A stretch of 64,000 bases of DNA from Paraburkholderia antibiotica (lineage in GTDB: Bacteria; Pseudomonadota; Gammaproteobacteria; Burkholderiales; Burkholderiaceae): positions 1-64,000 of the forward strand of contig NZ_JABBFZ010000009.1 of the NCBI RefSeq assembly GCF_012927125.1, read 5' to 3'. A program made the translations under genes and the position numbers. Each line of letters begins with the position of its first letter. The first letter of the stretch is position 1. The notes beneath the pieces were generated by a model that had not been told where the DNA came from, did not search any database, and saw only the letters and a list, made by a program, of their open reading frames with translations. Below are positions 33,011-42,510 of this stretch, piece after piece.

Positions 33011-33919
33011 ATGGATCTGAATCTGCGGGACATCCGCGCGTTTATCGCGGTCGCGCAAACGGGCAGCTTCACGCGCGCGGCCGCGCGGTTGCATCTGTCG
33101 CAACCGGCGTTGACGGTGCAGATTCGCCGGCTCGAGGAGACGGTCGGCCTGCGGCTGTTCGATCGCAACAGCCGCAACGTCGCGCTGACGCCGACCGGTC
33201 GCGAGTTGCTGCCGGTGCTGCAGAAATCGCTGCACGACATGGAGCACGTGCTGCTCGATGCGCGCGCGCTCGGCGAAGGCGCGAGCGGCACGGTACGCAT
33301 CGCGTGTCTGCCGACCTTCGCGGCGAGCGTGCTGCCCGAACTCGTGCAGGCGCTGAGAAAAGCGGTGCCGCGCGTCGGCTTCGAGGTGCGCGACGTGGTC
33401 GCGAGCATGGTCAACACGCTGGTGCGCAGCGAGGAAGCGGATATCGGGCTGACCGGCGGCGAGTTGACCGACAGCGGGCTGGACGTGCTGTATGAAGGGA
33501 TCGACCGGCTCGTCGCGGTGTTGCCGAAACAGCACGCGCTCGCGCGGCGGCGCCGGCCCGTCACGCTCGCCGATCTGGCGAACGAGCCGCTCGTGCTGAC
33601 CGCGCAGGGCACCAGCGTGCGCGCGGTCGTCGACAGCGCGTTCGCCGACGCGCAATGCGTGCCGCGCATCGCCTGCGAGCCGACCTACATGATGAGCGCG
33701 GTCGCGATGGCGCGCGCCGGGCTCGGCATCACGATCCTGCCGGCGTCGGCGCGTGAGGTCCGCGCGGAGCCCGAACTGGTCGCGCGACCGATCGACGAAG
33801 CTGCGTTCACGCGACGCATCGCGCTGATCAGAAAGCGCGGCACAACCCTGCCGCCGGTCACCGAGACCTTCGTCGGGATGTTGATCGAACGGCTCGGCGA
33901 GGATGCCGCCGTCGAATAG
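33011..33919 (+). CDS. LysR-family transcriptional regulator
   Basis: A 302-residue protein starting at MDLNLRDIRAFIAVAQ. The N-terminal HTH reads TGSFTRAAARLHLSQPALTV then QIRRLEETVGLRLFDR, standard for LysR. The C-terminal periplasmic-binding-fold sensor is complete. It sits between the divergent CitMHS-AtuA operon and a SLC13 transporter on its own strand and likely controls one or both in response to an organic acid. Confidence 0.9.
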   Translation: MDLNLRDIRAFIAVAQTGSFTRAAARLHLSQPALTVQIRRLEETVGLRLFDRNSRNVALTPTGRELLPVLQKSLHDMEHVLLDARALGEGASGTVRIACLPTFAASVLPELVQALRKAVPRVGFEVRDVVASMVNTLVRSEEADIGLTGGELTDSGLDVLYEGIDRLVAVLPKQHALARRRRPVTLADLANEPLVLTAQGTSVRAVVDSAFADAQCVPRIACEPTYMMSAVAMARAGLGITILPASAREVRAEPELVARPIDEAAFTRRIALIRKRGTTLPPVTETFVGMLIERLGEDAAVE

Positions 33920-34078
33920 ACACCCATGACGTGATACAACTGCGGTTGCGACATCCCCCTTGCGATACCGAGCCGCCCGCGGCGTGACGTAGCACGAGGT
34001 GCATCGATGCGAATCGATGTACGACATATCGTGCGACGCAGACGCGACGAGCGGCGCCCCAATCGAGGAGCGACAAGC

Positions 34079-35581
34079 ATGAGCGTACCGAAACCCGCAG
34101 CTCAACCCGGCACCGGTTCCACCCCGGCCAGACAGGGCATCCCGATCGGCCTGATCGCGAGCGTCGTCGCGCTGATCGTGGTGCTGCTGTTGCCGTTGCC
34201 CGCCACCTTGCCGCCCGCCGGCCACCGGATGCTCGCGATCCTCGCGTTCGCGGTGGTGGTCTGGCTGACCGAGGCCGTGTCGTACGAGGCGAGCGCGATC
34301 ATCATCACGTCGCTGATCGCGTTTCTGATCGGCACCGCGCCGACCATTCAGGACCCGAGCGTGACCTACGGCACCTCGGCCGGGATCAGCATGGGGCTCG
34401 CGGGCTTCTCGAATTCGGCGCTCGCGCTGGTCACCGGCGCGCTGTTCATTTCCGCCGCGATGACGATCACCGGGCTCGACAAGCGCATCGCGCTCGTCAC
34501 GCTGTCGCTGATCGGCACGACCACGCGGCGCATCCTGATCGGTTCGATCGCGGTGACGATCGTGCTGTCGCTGGTGGTGCCGAGCGCGACCGCGCGCAGC
34601 GCCTGCGTGGTGCCGATCATGATCGGCGTGATTTCGGCGTTCGGCGTCGACAAACGCTCGAACATCGCGGCCGGCATCATGATCGTGGTCGCGCAGGCCA
34701 CCAGCATCTGGAACGTCGGCATCCTGACCGCGGCCGCGCAGAATCTGCTGACCGTCGGCTTCATGGACAAGATGCTCGGCGCGCGCGTCACGTGGCTCGA
34801 CTGGCTGATCGCGGGCACGCCGTGGGCGATCGTGATGTCGGTGCTGCTGCTCGTGATCGTACTGAAGATGCTGCCGCCGGAGACCGACCAGATCGCGGGC
34901 GGCAAGGAAGCGGTGACGCGCGCGCTGCAGGAGCTCGGACCGATGACCGGACCGCAGAAGCGTCTGCTCGGCGTCGCGATCGGTCTGCTGTTTTTCTGGG
35001 CGACCGAAGGCAAGCTGCATCCGTTCGACACCACGTCGATCACCTATGTCGGCCTCGTGATCCTGATGCTGCCGCGCATCGGCGTGATGGACTGGAAGAC
35101 CGTGCAAAGCCGCATTCCATGGGGCACGGTGATCGTGTTCGGGGTCGGCATCAGCCTCGGCACCGCGCTCCTGACGACCACCGCCGGCCAGTGGCTCGGC
35201 GATCTCGTCGCGCATCACACCGGGCTCGACCGGGCCAGCACGTTCACCGCGTTCGCGATCCTGTCGGCGTTCCTGATCGTGATTCACCTCGGCTTCGCGA
35301 GCGCGACCGCGCTGACCTCGGCGATGCTGCCGATCCTGATCGCGGTGCTGCAATCGATGCAGGGCGACTTCAGCCGGCTCGGCATGACGATGCTGCTCGG
35401 CTACGTGGTCAGCTTCGGCTTCGTGCTGCCGATCAACGCGCCGCAGAACATGGTGTGCCTCGCCACCGATACCTTCACCGCGCGCCAGTTCGCGCGCGTC
35501 GGCATCGTGCTGACGATCGTCGGCTATCTGCTGCTTCTGCTGTTCGCGGCGACGTGGTGGCGCTGGCTCGGCTGGGTGTGA
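34079..35581 (+). CDS. SLC13/DASS-family anion symporter
   Basis: A 500-residue inner-membrane protein; the ATG is supported by GAGGAG eight to nine bases upstream. About 12 hydrophobic segments are visible, with SATARSACVVPIM in the first half and LPINAPQNMVCLATDTFTAR in the second, matching the Ser-Asn-Thr-type substrate sites of divalent anion:sodium symporters. It should import di- or tricarboxylates. It follows the LysR gene after 160 bp and may belong to the same regulon as the CitMHS carrier on the other side. Confidence 0.85.
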   Translation: MSVPKPAAQPGTGSTPARQGIPIGLIASVVALIVVLLLPLPATLPPAGHRMLAILAFAVVVWLTEAVSYEASAIIITSLIAFLIGTAPTIQDPSVTYGTSAGISMGLAGFSNSALALVTGALFISAAMTITGLDKRIALVTLSLIGTTTRRILIGSIAVTIVLSLVVPSATARSACVVPIMIGVISAFGVDKRSNIAAGIMIVVAQATSIWNVGILTAAAQNLLTVGFMDKMLGARVTWLDWLIAGTPWAIVMSVLLLVIVLKMLPPETDQIAGGKEAVTRALQELGPMTGPQKRLLGVAIGLLFFWATEGKLHPFDTTSITYVGLVILMLPRIGVMDWKTVQSRIPWGTVIVFGVGISLGTALLTTTAGQWLGDLVAHHTGLDRASTFTAFAILSAFLIVIHLGFASATALTSAMLPILIAVLQSMQGDFSRLGMTMLLGYVVSFGFVLPINAPQNMVCLATDTFTARQFARVGIVLTIVGYLLLLLFAATWWRWLGWV

Positions 35582-36074
35582 CGGCAGTCGTGCTTTGAAA
35601 GACGGCTCGGGCGGGGTTTGGCTGCCTGGGCCGTCTTTGGCTTTGTCTTCGTTTTCAGCTCCGTCCTGAACCGGCGGCTGCGGCAAGAACGAGCGCCCAC
35701 TCACGCGGCATAGAGCCGCACACCATCGTTCTGAGCACCCTACACACCCCCTAATTTTCACGATACGAAACAATGCCGCGCGTCGTAAAAAATCATGGTG
35801 CGTGGCACAAATTCTTCATTTCACGATGTCGCCCGCCGTTGCACATCGTAAAATAAAAATTGCAAACTCATGTTTATAAAGAATTATTTTTAACGAAAAG
35901 AGGTGTTTGAGGCCCGCTTGCCGGCCGATTCGCTGACGTAGACTCTTTCACAAGAGCACGCGCTTCAGCAGTCGGATTCGAGGGGGACCAGCGACACCAC
36001 CCGCTCAAATCCCACAGATTGCGAAGGAGCCGTCACGAACCACGGTTTTTTTATCGGCAACTGGGAGACACAAA
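35582..36074. other. intergenic region, no gene seen
   Basis: About 490 bp without a supported gene. The first part is GC-rich; 35750-35920 is AT-rich (runs such as GTAAAATAAAAATTGC) and probably holds the promoter of the small gene at 36075, though no clean box pair stands out. A long leader between promoter and gene is possible. Confidence 0.45.
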
Positions 36075-36302
36075 ATGAAAGGCTTTCGCTTTGGTTCGAC
36101 ACAGGGAGCGTTCTACATTCTGCCGGGTCAGGATGGCTGGGAAGCCACCTACGGCAACGAGACGCTCGGCGAATTTTCGAGCCCGCAACAGGCTGCCGAC
36201 GACCTCGCGCGCGGCTTGAGCTGCGAGCATCTGTCGGAACTCGACACGTCGACGCTCGAGATTCCCGAGAAGCTCGCCGACTGGGAAATCGTGCACGTGT
36301 AA
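36075..36302 (+). CDS. small conserved hypothetical protein
   Basis: A 75-residue acidic soluble protein: MKGFRFGSTQGAFYILPGQ, then DGWEATYGNETLGEFSSP and LADWEIVHV. Codon use is like neighbouring real genes, and an AAATG start follows a purine-rich stretch. No signal peptide, Cys pair or known motif. I recognise it as a type found widely in Burkholderiales without assigned function. It stands alone, convergent with icd. Confidence 0.6.
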   Translation: MKGFRFGSTQGAFYILPGQDGWEATYGNETLGEFSSPQQAADDLARGLSCEHLSELDTSTLEIPEKLADWEIVHV

Positions 36303-36362
36303 GGACGAGAGACGGGTATGACCGACGGTGACGTAGCGGTAAACGCAGAAACGACCGCAGAA

Positions 36363-36394
36363 ACGACAATGGCGCCCGAAGGCGCCATTGTCGT
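36363..36394. terminator. long perfect hairpin between convergent genes
   Basis: A 14-bp perfect stem (ACGACAATGGCGCC with its complement) and a CGAA loop at 36377-36380. There is no T run. Placed between the small gene and icd, it probably ends transcription from both sides. Confidence 0.6.
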
Positions 36395-36506
36395 CATTGC
36401 GATCCTGCTTGCTGCTCTGCGGACTGCGTGGCTATGCGTTTATCGCGTGGTGCTCGAAGCGTCGAACGCCGCGGCGATGCCGGCCGCCTCAGTCGCGTGC
36501 GCGGCT

Positions 36507-38735
36507 TCAGGCCACCGAATCGACGATCGCGTTCAGCGTCGCGCTCGGGCGCATCGCCTTGCCGGTCAGTTCGACGTTCGGACGATAGTAGCCGCCGATA
36601 TCCACCGGCTTGCCCTGCGCCGCGCCGAGTTCGGCGACGATCTTCGCTTCGTTGTCGGCCATCGCCTTCGCGACGCCGGCGAACTGCGCCTGCAGCGCCG
36701 CATCTTCGGTTTGCGCGGCCAGTGCCTCGGCCCAGTACATCGCGAGGTAGAAGTGGCTGCCGCGATTGTCGATGCCGCCGACCTTGCGCGCCGGCGACTT
36801 GTCGTTGTCGAGGAACTTGCCCGTCGCCTGATCCAGCGTCTTCGCTAGCACCTGCGCCTTCGGGTTGTGATACGTCGTGGCGAGATGTTCGAGCGACGCC
36901 GCCAGCGCGAGGAATTCGCCGAGCGAGTCCCAACGCAGGAAACCTTCCTCGACCAGTTGCTGCACGTGCTTCGGCGCCGAACCGCCCGCGCCGGTTTCGA
37001 ACATGCCGCCACCGGCCATCAGCGGCACGATGGAGAGCATCTTCGCGCTGGTGCCCAGTTCCATGATCGGGAACAGGTCGGTCAGGTAGTCGCGCAGCAC
37101 GTTGCCGGTGACCGAGATCGTGTCCTTGCCGGCGCGAATCCGCTCGACCGAGAACTTCGCCGCTTCGACCGGCGTCATCACGCGGATGTCGAGACCGTTG
37201 GTGTCGTGATCCTTCAGGTACTGCTCGACCTTCCTGATGATCTGCGCGTCGTGCGCGCGCGCCGCGTCGAGCCAGAACACGGCCGGCGTATTGCTCGCGC
37301 GGGCGCGGTTGACCGCGAGCTTGACCCAGTCGCGAACCGGCGCGTCCTTGGTCTGGCACATACGGAAGATGTCGCCCTGCTCGACCGGCTGCTCCAGCAG
37401 CACCGCGCCGGCTTCGTCGGTCACGCGGACCACGCCGTTCGCCGCGATCTGGAACGTCTTGTCGTGTGAACCGTATTCTTCGGCGGCTTGCGCCATCAGA
37501 CCGACGTTCGGCACCGTGCCCATCGTGACCGGATCGAACGCGCCGTGCTGCTTGCAGTCTTCGATCACTGCCTGGTAGACGCCCGCGTAGCAGCGGTCCG
37601 GAATCACGGCCTTCGCGTCGTGCAGCGCGCCGTCGGCGCCCCACATCTTGCCCGACTCGCGGATCATCGCCGGCATCGATGCGTCGACGATCACGTCGCT
37701 CGGCACGTGCAGGCTCGTGATGCCCTTGTCCGAGTTGACCATCGCGAGCGGCGGACGCTGTTCGTACTGCGCCTTGATATCGGCTTCGATTGCGGCGGCC
37801 GTTTCAGCCGGCAGATCCTTCAGACGCGCGTACAGATCGCCGATACCGTTGTTCGGGTTGAAGCCGACCTTGGCCAGCGCGTCCGCGTGTTTCGTCAGCA
37901 CGTCCTTGTAGAACACCGAGACCACGTGACCGAAGATGATCGGGTCCGAGACCTTCATCATCGTCGCCTTCAGGTGCACCGAGAACAGCACGCCGTTCGC
38001 TTTCGCGTCGGCGATCTGCGCTTCGATGAAGCTGCGCAGCGCGTTCTTGCTCAGCACCGACGCGTCGATGATCTCGCCCGCCTGCACCGGCGTCTTTGCC
38101 TTCAGCACCGTGGCCGCGCCGTCGGCGGCGATCAGTTCGATCTTCACGCTACCGGCTTGCGCGACCAGCGCCGACTTCTCGCTGCCGTAGAAATCGCCGC
38201 CGCTCATGTGCGCGACGTGCGACTTCGAGTCCGCGCTCCATGCGCCCATCTTGTGCGGATGCTTGCGCGCGTAGTTCTTCACCGACAGCGGCGCGCGGCG
38301 GTCCGAGTTACCTTCGCGCAACACCGGGTTGACCGCGCTGCCCTTGATCTTGTCGTAACGGGCCTTGACGTCCTTCTCGGCGTCGGTGGTCGCGACGTCC
38401 GGGTACGACGGCAGCTTGTAGCCGAGGTCGCGCAGTTCGGCGATCGCGGCCTTCAGCTGCGGCACCGATGCGCTGATGTTCGGCAGCTTGACGATGTTCG
38501 CTTCCGGGCGCGTGGTGAGTCCACCCAGCTCCGCCAGATCGTCGGAAATCTTCTGTTCCGGGCTCAGGTAGTCGGGAAATGCGGCAATGATCCGGCCGGC
38601 GAGCGAGATGTCGCGCGTTTCGACGAGGACGTCGGACGAGCGCGTGAACGCCTTGACGATCGGCAGCAGCGAATACGTCGCCAGTGCGGGCGCTTCGTCG
38701 GTCAGGGTGTAGATGATCTTCGGCGATGTGGACAT
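36507..38735 (-). CDS. icd: NADP-dependent isocitrate dehydrogenase, monomeric type
   Basis: A 742-residue protein from the ATG of MSTSPKIIYTLTDEAPALA. It follows the monomeric IDH layout throughout, with LREGNSDRRAPLSVKNYARK (substrate Ser/Arg region) near residue 130, and later DIRVMTPVEAAKFSVERIR and NRGSHFYLAMYWAEALA (coenzyme region). Size and motifs rule out the 46-kDa homodimeric form. It oxidises isocitrate to 2-oxoglutarate with NADP in the TCA cycle. Single-gene unit; the hairpin at 36363-36394 follows its stop. Confidence 0.95.
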   Translation of the reverse strand: MSTSPKIIYTLTDEAPALATYSLLPIVKAFTRSSDVLVETRDISLAGRIIAAFPDYLSPEQKISDDLAELGGLTTRPEANIVKLPNISASVPQLKAAIAELRDLGYKLPSYPDVATTDAEKDVKARYDKIKGSAVNPVLREGNSDRRAPLSVKNYARKHPHKMGAWSADSKSHVAHMSGGDFYGSEKSALVAQAGSVKIELIAADGAATVLKAKTPVQAGEIIDASVLSKNALRSFIEAQIADAKANGVLFSVHLKATMMKVSDPIIFGHVVSVFYKDVLTKHADALAKVGFNPNNGIGDLYARLKDLPAETAAAIEADIKAQYEQRPPLAMVNSDKGITSLHVPSDVIVDASMPAMIRESGKMWGADGALHDAKAVIPDRCYAGVYQAVIEDCKQHGAFDPVTMGTVPNVGLMAQAAEEYGSHDKTFQIAANGVVRVTDEAGAVLLEQPVEQGDIFRMCQTKDAPVRDWVKLAVNRARASNTPAVFWLDAARAHDAQIIRKVEQYLKDHDTNGLDIRVMTPVEAAKFSVERIRAGKDTISVTGNVLRDYLTDLFPIMELGTSAKMLSIVPLMAGGGMFETGAGGSAPKHVQQLVEEGFLRWDSLGEFLALAASLEHLATTYHNPKAQVLAKTLDQATGKFLDNDKSPARKVGGIDNRGSHFYLAMYWAEALAAQTEDAALQAQFAGVAKAMADNEAKIVAELGAAQGKPVDIGGYYRPNVELTGKAMRPSATLNAIVDSVA

Positions 38736-39204
38736 GATTGATGCTTTGCTAGAAGGTGATAGACAGAGCGTTGGCAGTCTGGGCCAGCGCAAAACGCGGC
38801 GCGGCGACTATGGCGTCGTTCCCGCACGACACAGCCCCCGGGTTTACGTTTTGCGACACGACCGAGAGTATATGCGCGTTTTCCACTACGTGTGGCCAAA
38901 CAAACAGGTCCAGAGACCTGCTCAAAAGGGGGTGACCCCCGCCTGACAAGGCTTTGCGGCCGATTCAGGCAGTCTTAGGACAGATATCTTATAGATGACT
39001 TGGGCAATCGGCCGGTGGGAAAATGAGAATTATTCCTATTGTTTTTGGACGATAACGGGTGCTCAGGCTCCGTCGGCCTGCTTCGCGGACCGCTTTGTGG
39101 GCCGCTTTGTGGGCCGCTTCACGGACTGCTTCACAGCCCCTTTCACCGACCTTTCCCCGAACCGCTCACTTTCCGAACCGCGCTGCGCCATCACCGGCTT
39201 GACC
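38736..39204. other. intergenic region with small hairpins and a 12-bp repeat array
   Basis: No supported gene. It contains hairpins CAGGTC/GACCTG (38905-38920) and GGGGG-TGA-CCCCC (38928-38940). At 39087-39170 there are about seven degenerating 12-bp units (GGGCCGCTTTGT and variants) just past the stop of the MFS gene. The repeat keeps both strands open (Arg-Phe-Val-Gly on plus, Lys-Arg-Pro-Thr on minus), which explains the spurious ORFs there. Confidence 0.5.
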
Positions 39205-40527
39205 TCACGCGGACACGTCCCGCGCCGCGGCCTCCTGAACCGGCACCATCGACGGACGACGCACCAGCGTCCACAGCAGCAGCGCGCCGAGCAGATCGCC
39301 GCAGCCGAGCGCGACAAAAAACGGCGTATAGCCGACGCGCGCGACGAACCAGCCCATCGTCAGCGTGAACGCGAAGTTGCCGAGCCCCGCGACGAACCCG
39401 GCGAGCCCGGTCACCGTACCGACCTCGCCACGCGGAAACAGATCGGCCGACATCGAGATCACGGTGATCGACAGCGCCTGGTGCGCGAAACCGCCGATGC
39501 ACAGCAGCAACACCGCCAGCGCCGGATCGCGGACGAAGCCGACGCCGGCCATGCCGATCATCAGAACCGCCGCGCCCGTGAAGACGATGCGCTTGCCGTC
39601 GACGATCGGCACATCGAAGCGGCGCTTCAGCCACGCCGACAGCGGTCCACCGACCATGCAGCCGAGATCGGCCGCGACGAACGGCAGCCAGGCGGTCAAC
39701 GCGATCGCCTTCAGATCGAAGCCGCGCGCCTGGTACAGATACAGCGGCATCCAGTAGACCAGCGTGCCCCACACCGGATCGGCGCAGAAACGCGGCAGCG
39801 CGATGCCCCAGAAATTGCGCTGGCGGAGAATCTCGAACAGCTTCGGTCCCGAGCCTCCCGAGCCTCCCGAGCCTCGCGGCGCGCGCGAGCCTGCCTCCCG
39901 CGCCTCCCGTGTTGCGCCGATATACGCGGCCTCCTGTTTCGACAATGCCGGATGCCGATCCGGATGCCGGTACAGCAGCAGCCACAGCACGACCCACGCG
40001 AGCCCCAGCGCGCCGACGATCATGAACGCGACGTGCCAGCTGTAGTGCAGGATCGACCACGCGATCAGCGGCGGCGCGAGAATCGCGCCGGTCGACGTGC
40101 CGAGATTGAACACGCCCGCGGCCGTGCCGCGCTCGTGCGGCGGAAACCAGTACGCGGCCGCGCGCATGCCGCCCGGCAAAAACGCGGCTTCCACCAGACC
40201 GAGCAGGCCGCGCAACACGAACAGACCGACCCAGCCCGACGCGAAACCATGGGCGATACAGATCAGCGACCACGCGGCCCCGCACAGCAGAAACCCGATG
40301 CGCAAGCCGACGCGATCCATCAGATAGCCGGTGAGCGGCGCACCGAGCGGATACATGACGAGAAACGCGCCGGTGATCCAGCCGTATTCGTGCGTGGAAA
40401 TATGCAGATGTTCGAGCACCGTCGGCGCGGCGACGCTCAGCGAACTGCGCGCCAGATAGTTGGTGATCGTGCCGAGCGTGAGCAGCCCAATCATCCACCA
40501 GCGCAGGCCTCTCACCTTGATCGTCAT
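39205..40527 (-). CDS. MFS transporter, ACS family (hexuronate/sugar-acid type)
   Basis: A 440-residue permease with about 12 TM segments. TM1 carries TNYLARSSLSVAAPTVLEHL and motif A is GYLMDRVGLRIG, both of the hexuronate/galactonate branch of the ACS family. The central cytoplasmic loop contains a Gly-Ser-rich linker (RGSGGSGGSGP), encoded by a short CCCGAGCCT tandem repeat at about 39846-39872, unusual for this family. It is divergent from a LacI-type regulator 146 bp away, which probably controls it. Substrate unknown. Confidence 0.8.
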   Translation of the reverse strand: MTIKVRGLRWWMIGLLTLGTITNYLARSSLSVAAPTVLEHLHISTHEYGWITGAFLVMYPLGAPLTGYLMDRVGLRIGFLLCGAAWSLICIAHGFASGWVGLFVLRGLLGLVEAAFLPGGMRAAAYWFPPHERGTAAGVFNLGTSTGAILAPPLIAWSILHYSWHVAFMIVGALGLAWVVLWLLLYRHPDRHPALSKQEAAYIGATREAREAGSRAPRGSGGSGGSGPKLFEILRQRNFWGIALPRFCADPVWGTLVYWMPLYLYQARGFDLKAIALTAWLPFVAADLGCMVGGPLSAWLKRRFDVPIVDGKRIVFTGAAVLMIGMAGVGFVRDPALAVLLLCIGGFAHQALSITVISMSADLFPRGEVGTVTGLAGFVAGLGNFAFTLTMGWFVARVGYTPFFVALGCGDLLGALLLWTLVRRPSMVPVQEAAARDVSA

Positions 40528-40673
40528 GCTTGCCTCGTGTCTCCGTTTTTTTCGCGCGGCGTCGGACCGCGGGCGAATAGTCGTCGCCCGCTTGCCCCTT
40601 CGCTTTACGCTGTCTGGGTCAACCGATATTATTCAGCAATCGATGTAAAACGTTACCCCCTCCCCCGCTACCG

Positions 40674-41747
40674 ATGAAAAAAGGCGCCACCATTCGCGAT
40701 GTCGCGGCTGCCGCCGGAGTATCGGTCGCCACCGTGTCGAAGTATATGAACGGCACGCAGCGCTTTACGCCGGCCGTCGAAGCGCGGCTCAAGGAAGCCA
40801 TCGCGCAGCTCGGCTATCGCTCGAATCCGCTCGCGCGCTCGATGATCACCGGACGCACGCGCGCCATCGGTCTCGCGATTCTCGACATCGGCAATCCGCA
40901 CTTCGCCAATCTCGTCAAAGGCGCCAATCGCGTCGCGATCCGGCACGACTACACGCTGCTGCTCGTCGATACCGAAGAAAACCAGCAGCGCGAACAGACG
41001 CTGATCGAATCGCTCGCGCAACGCGTCGACGGCATGATCGTCAGTTCGCGCATGCCCGACGATTCGGTGCAATGGCTGCTCGATCTCGGCAAGCCGGTCG
41101 TGCTGTTCGGGCGCAGCGCGCGCTTTCCGATCGCGAGCGTCGGCACCGACAGTTGCCTCGCCGGCTATATGCTCGCGAATCATCTGGTCAAGCTCGGTCA
41201 TCGCCACATCGCTTATCTCGGCTTCGGTCGTTCGCGCTGGAACGACGAGCGGATTCGCGGCATTCGCCAATGCCTCGACGAATACGGTCTCGCGCTCGAC
41301 GTGCACGATGCGCTGAGCCCGTCGGCCGCGGCCGGCGAGCGTGCGTGCTCGGGTCTGATGCTGGGTCCGCGGCGCCCGGACGCGGTGATCTGCTACAACG
41401 ATCTGATCGCGCTCGGCTTCATCAAGGAAGCGCGCGAACTGGGCCTGCAATTGCCGCGGGATGTGTCGGTGGCCGGCTTCGACAATGTGCCGTACGGCGA
41501 GTACGCGTCGCCGGCGTTGACGTCGGTGGATTTTCAGAGCGAGAAGATGGGCGAGCTCGCAATGACGCGGCTGCTCGACGAACTGCACGGCAACGCCGAT
41601 GCGAACGCGAGCTACGCGTTGCTCGATCCGCATCTGGTGGTGCGGGAATCGACGATCAGGCGCGGCGACGCGCCGGCGGCAGTTGATGTTGCAAGCGATG
41701 CCGCGAACGATGCCGCCGTGACTCGAATGCCGACGACGGAAGAGTAG
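40674..41747 (+). CDS. LacI-family transcriptional regulator
   Basis: A 357-residue repressor. The N-terminal HTH reads ATIRDVAAAAGVSVATVSKY with the hinge helix NPLARSMITGRT, followed by a periplasmic-binding-like effector domain (IGLAILDIGNPHFANLVKG, PDAVICYNDLIALGFI, VSVAGFDNVPYGEYASPAL). The C-terminal 25 residues are an Ala/Asp-rich tail beyond the usual end. It likely represses the divergent sugar-acid permease. A CG-centred AACGTT lies in the shared promoter region, but no full operator is evident. Confidence 0.9.
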   Translation: MKKGATIRDVAAAAGVSVATVSKYMNGTQRFTPAVEARLKEAIAQLGYRSNPLARSMITGRTRAIGLAILDIGNPHFANLVKGANRVAIRHDYTLLLVDTEENQQREQTLIESLAQRVDGMIVSSRMPDDSVQWLLDLGKPVVLFGRSARFPIASVGTDSCLAGYMLANHLVKLGHRHIAYLGFGRSRWNDERIRGIRQCLDEYGLALDVHDALSPSAAAGERACSGLMLGPRRPDAVICYNDLIALGFIKEARELGLQLPRDVSVAGFDNVPYGEYASPALTSVDFQSEKMGELAMTRLLDELHGNADANASYALLDPHLVVRESTIRRGDAPAAVDVASDAANDAAVTRMPTTEE

Positions 41748-41826
41748 TTTCACCGCGCGGCACGCAAACCCGCTTACCAACGGCAGCCGTACGCGATCGT
41801 CGCCGCATCCGTCGTCGATAACGCTT

Positions 41827-42510
41827 TCAGCGCGTGCCCGCTGGGCGTTTTTCGGTTTTGAACATCAGCGTAACGCGCAACTCGGGACAGGACCGCGATA
41901 CGGGTCTCGCGACATGCGGCGTGTCGCCCCGGAAAAGCAGCAGGCGGTTAGGCTTCGGAAATATCGACGCGACGATATCGGTGTGCTCGGCGTTGAAGAA
42001 CACGGTTTCGCCGCCCCAATCCGGATGCCACGCCTGATGCGGATAGTAGATGCAGGTGTAGCCGTTCGGCGAATCGGAGTCCGTGTGCAACGTGCCTTCG
42101 GAGCCGAACGGCAAACCGTTGGCATAGCAGCGCACCAGCGTATGACCTTCGAGCACCGTGCGTTGCAGCAGCAACCAGAACTCGTGGATCAGCTCAGCGC
42201 TCTGCCGCAACTCCGCCGAGCAATCCGGCGGCGGCCATTTCCCCGCCTTGAAGTTGTAGGCGCCTGATTTTCTGAAGCCGGCGAAATGCTTGTGCCAGAA
42301 CGAATAGATATCGCGTCTGGATTGAGACTTCCAGCCGAATTCCCATCCCGGCAAATGCAGAAATGCGTCGATTCTCTTTTGATCTTCGGCGGTCAACACG
42401 TCGTCGAAACATTCGAAGAACGGCACGTTGCCGTCGACGTCACCGTCCGTACCTTCAGCGCCGGCTGCCGGTTCTTCCAACATGCGCACAGACACGTCGT
42501 ACTCCGTCAC
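41827..42510 (-). CDS. Fe(II)/2-oxoglutarate-dependent oxygenase (prolyl-4-hydroxylase-like)
   Basis: A 227-residue soluble enzyme of the double-stranded beta-helix type. The iron triad is visible: His and Asp in GTLHTDSDSPN (near residue 140), and the distal His in LFRGDTPHVARPVS (near residue 200). The Arg in CPELRVTLMFK would bind 2-oxoglutarate. GGETVFF is the usual turn between strands. Its start overlaps by 4 bp the stop of the gene for a secreted Asp/His/Gly-rich peptide, so the two are translationally coupled. I infer that it hydroxylates that peptide; no direct evidence. Other members hydroxylate proline, aspartate or small molecules. Confidence 0.85.
   Translation of the reverse strand: MTEYDVSVRMLEEPAAGAEGTDGDVDGNVPFFECFDDVLTAEDQKRIDAFLHLPGWEFGWKSQSRRDIYSFWHKHFAGFRKSGAYNFKAGKWPPPDCSAELRQSAELIHEFWLLLQRTVLEGHTLVRCYANGLPFGSEGTLHTDSDSPNGYTCIYYPHQAWHPDWGGETVFFNAEHTDIVASIFPKPNRLLLFRGDTPHVARPVSRSCPELRVTLMFKTEKRPAGTR

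Noticed and set aside
32999..35773. 924-codon minus-strand ORF opposite the LysR and SLC13 genes
   Set aside because: Antisense of two well-defined genes; composition dominated by Arg, His, Asp and Gln, as expected for a GC-rich shadow.
35800..35920. Promoter boxes for the small gene at 36075
   Set aside because: AT-rich words resemble -10 boxes but no pair has acceptable spacing and match.
40528..40673. LacI operator around AACGTT
   Set aside because: Only a 6-bp palindrome; flanks do not extend it enough to claim an operator.
38995..40677. 560-codon plus-strand ORF opposite the MFS gene
   Set aside because: Shadow of the permease extended by the 12-bp repeat; no recognisable domain.
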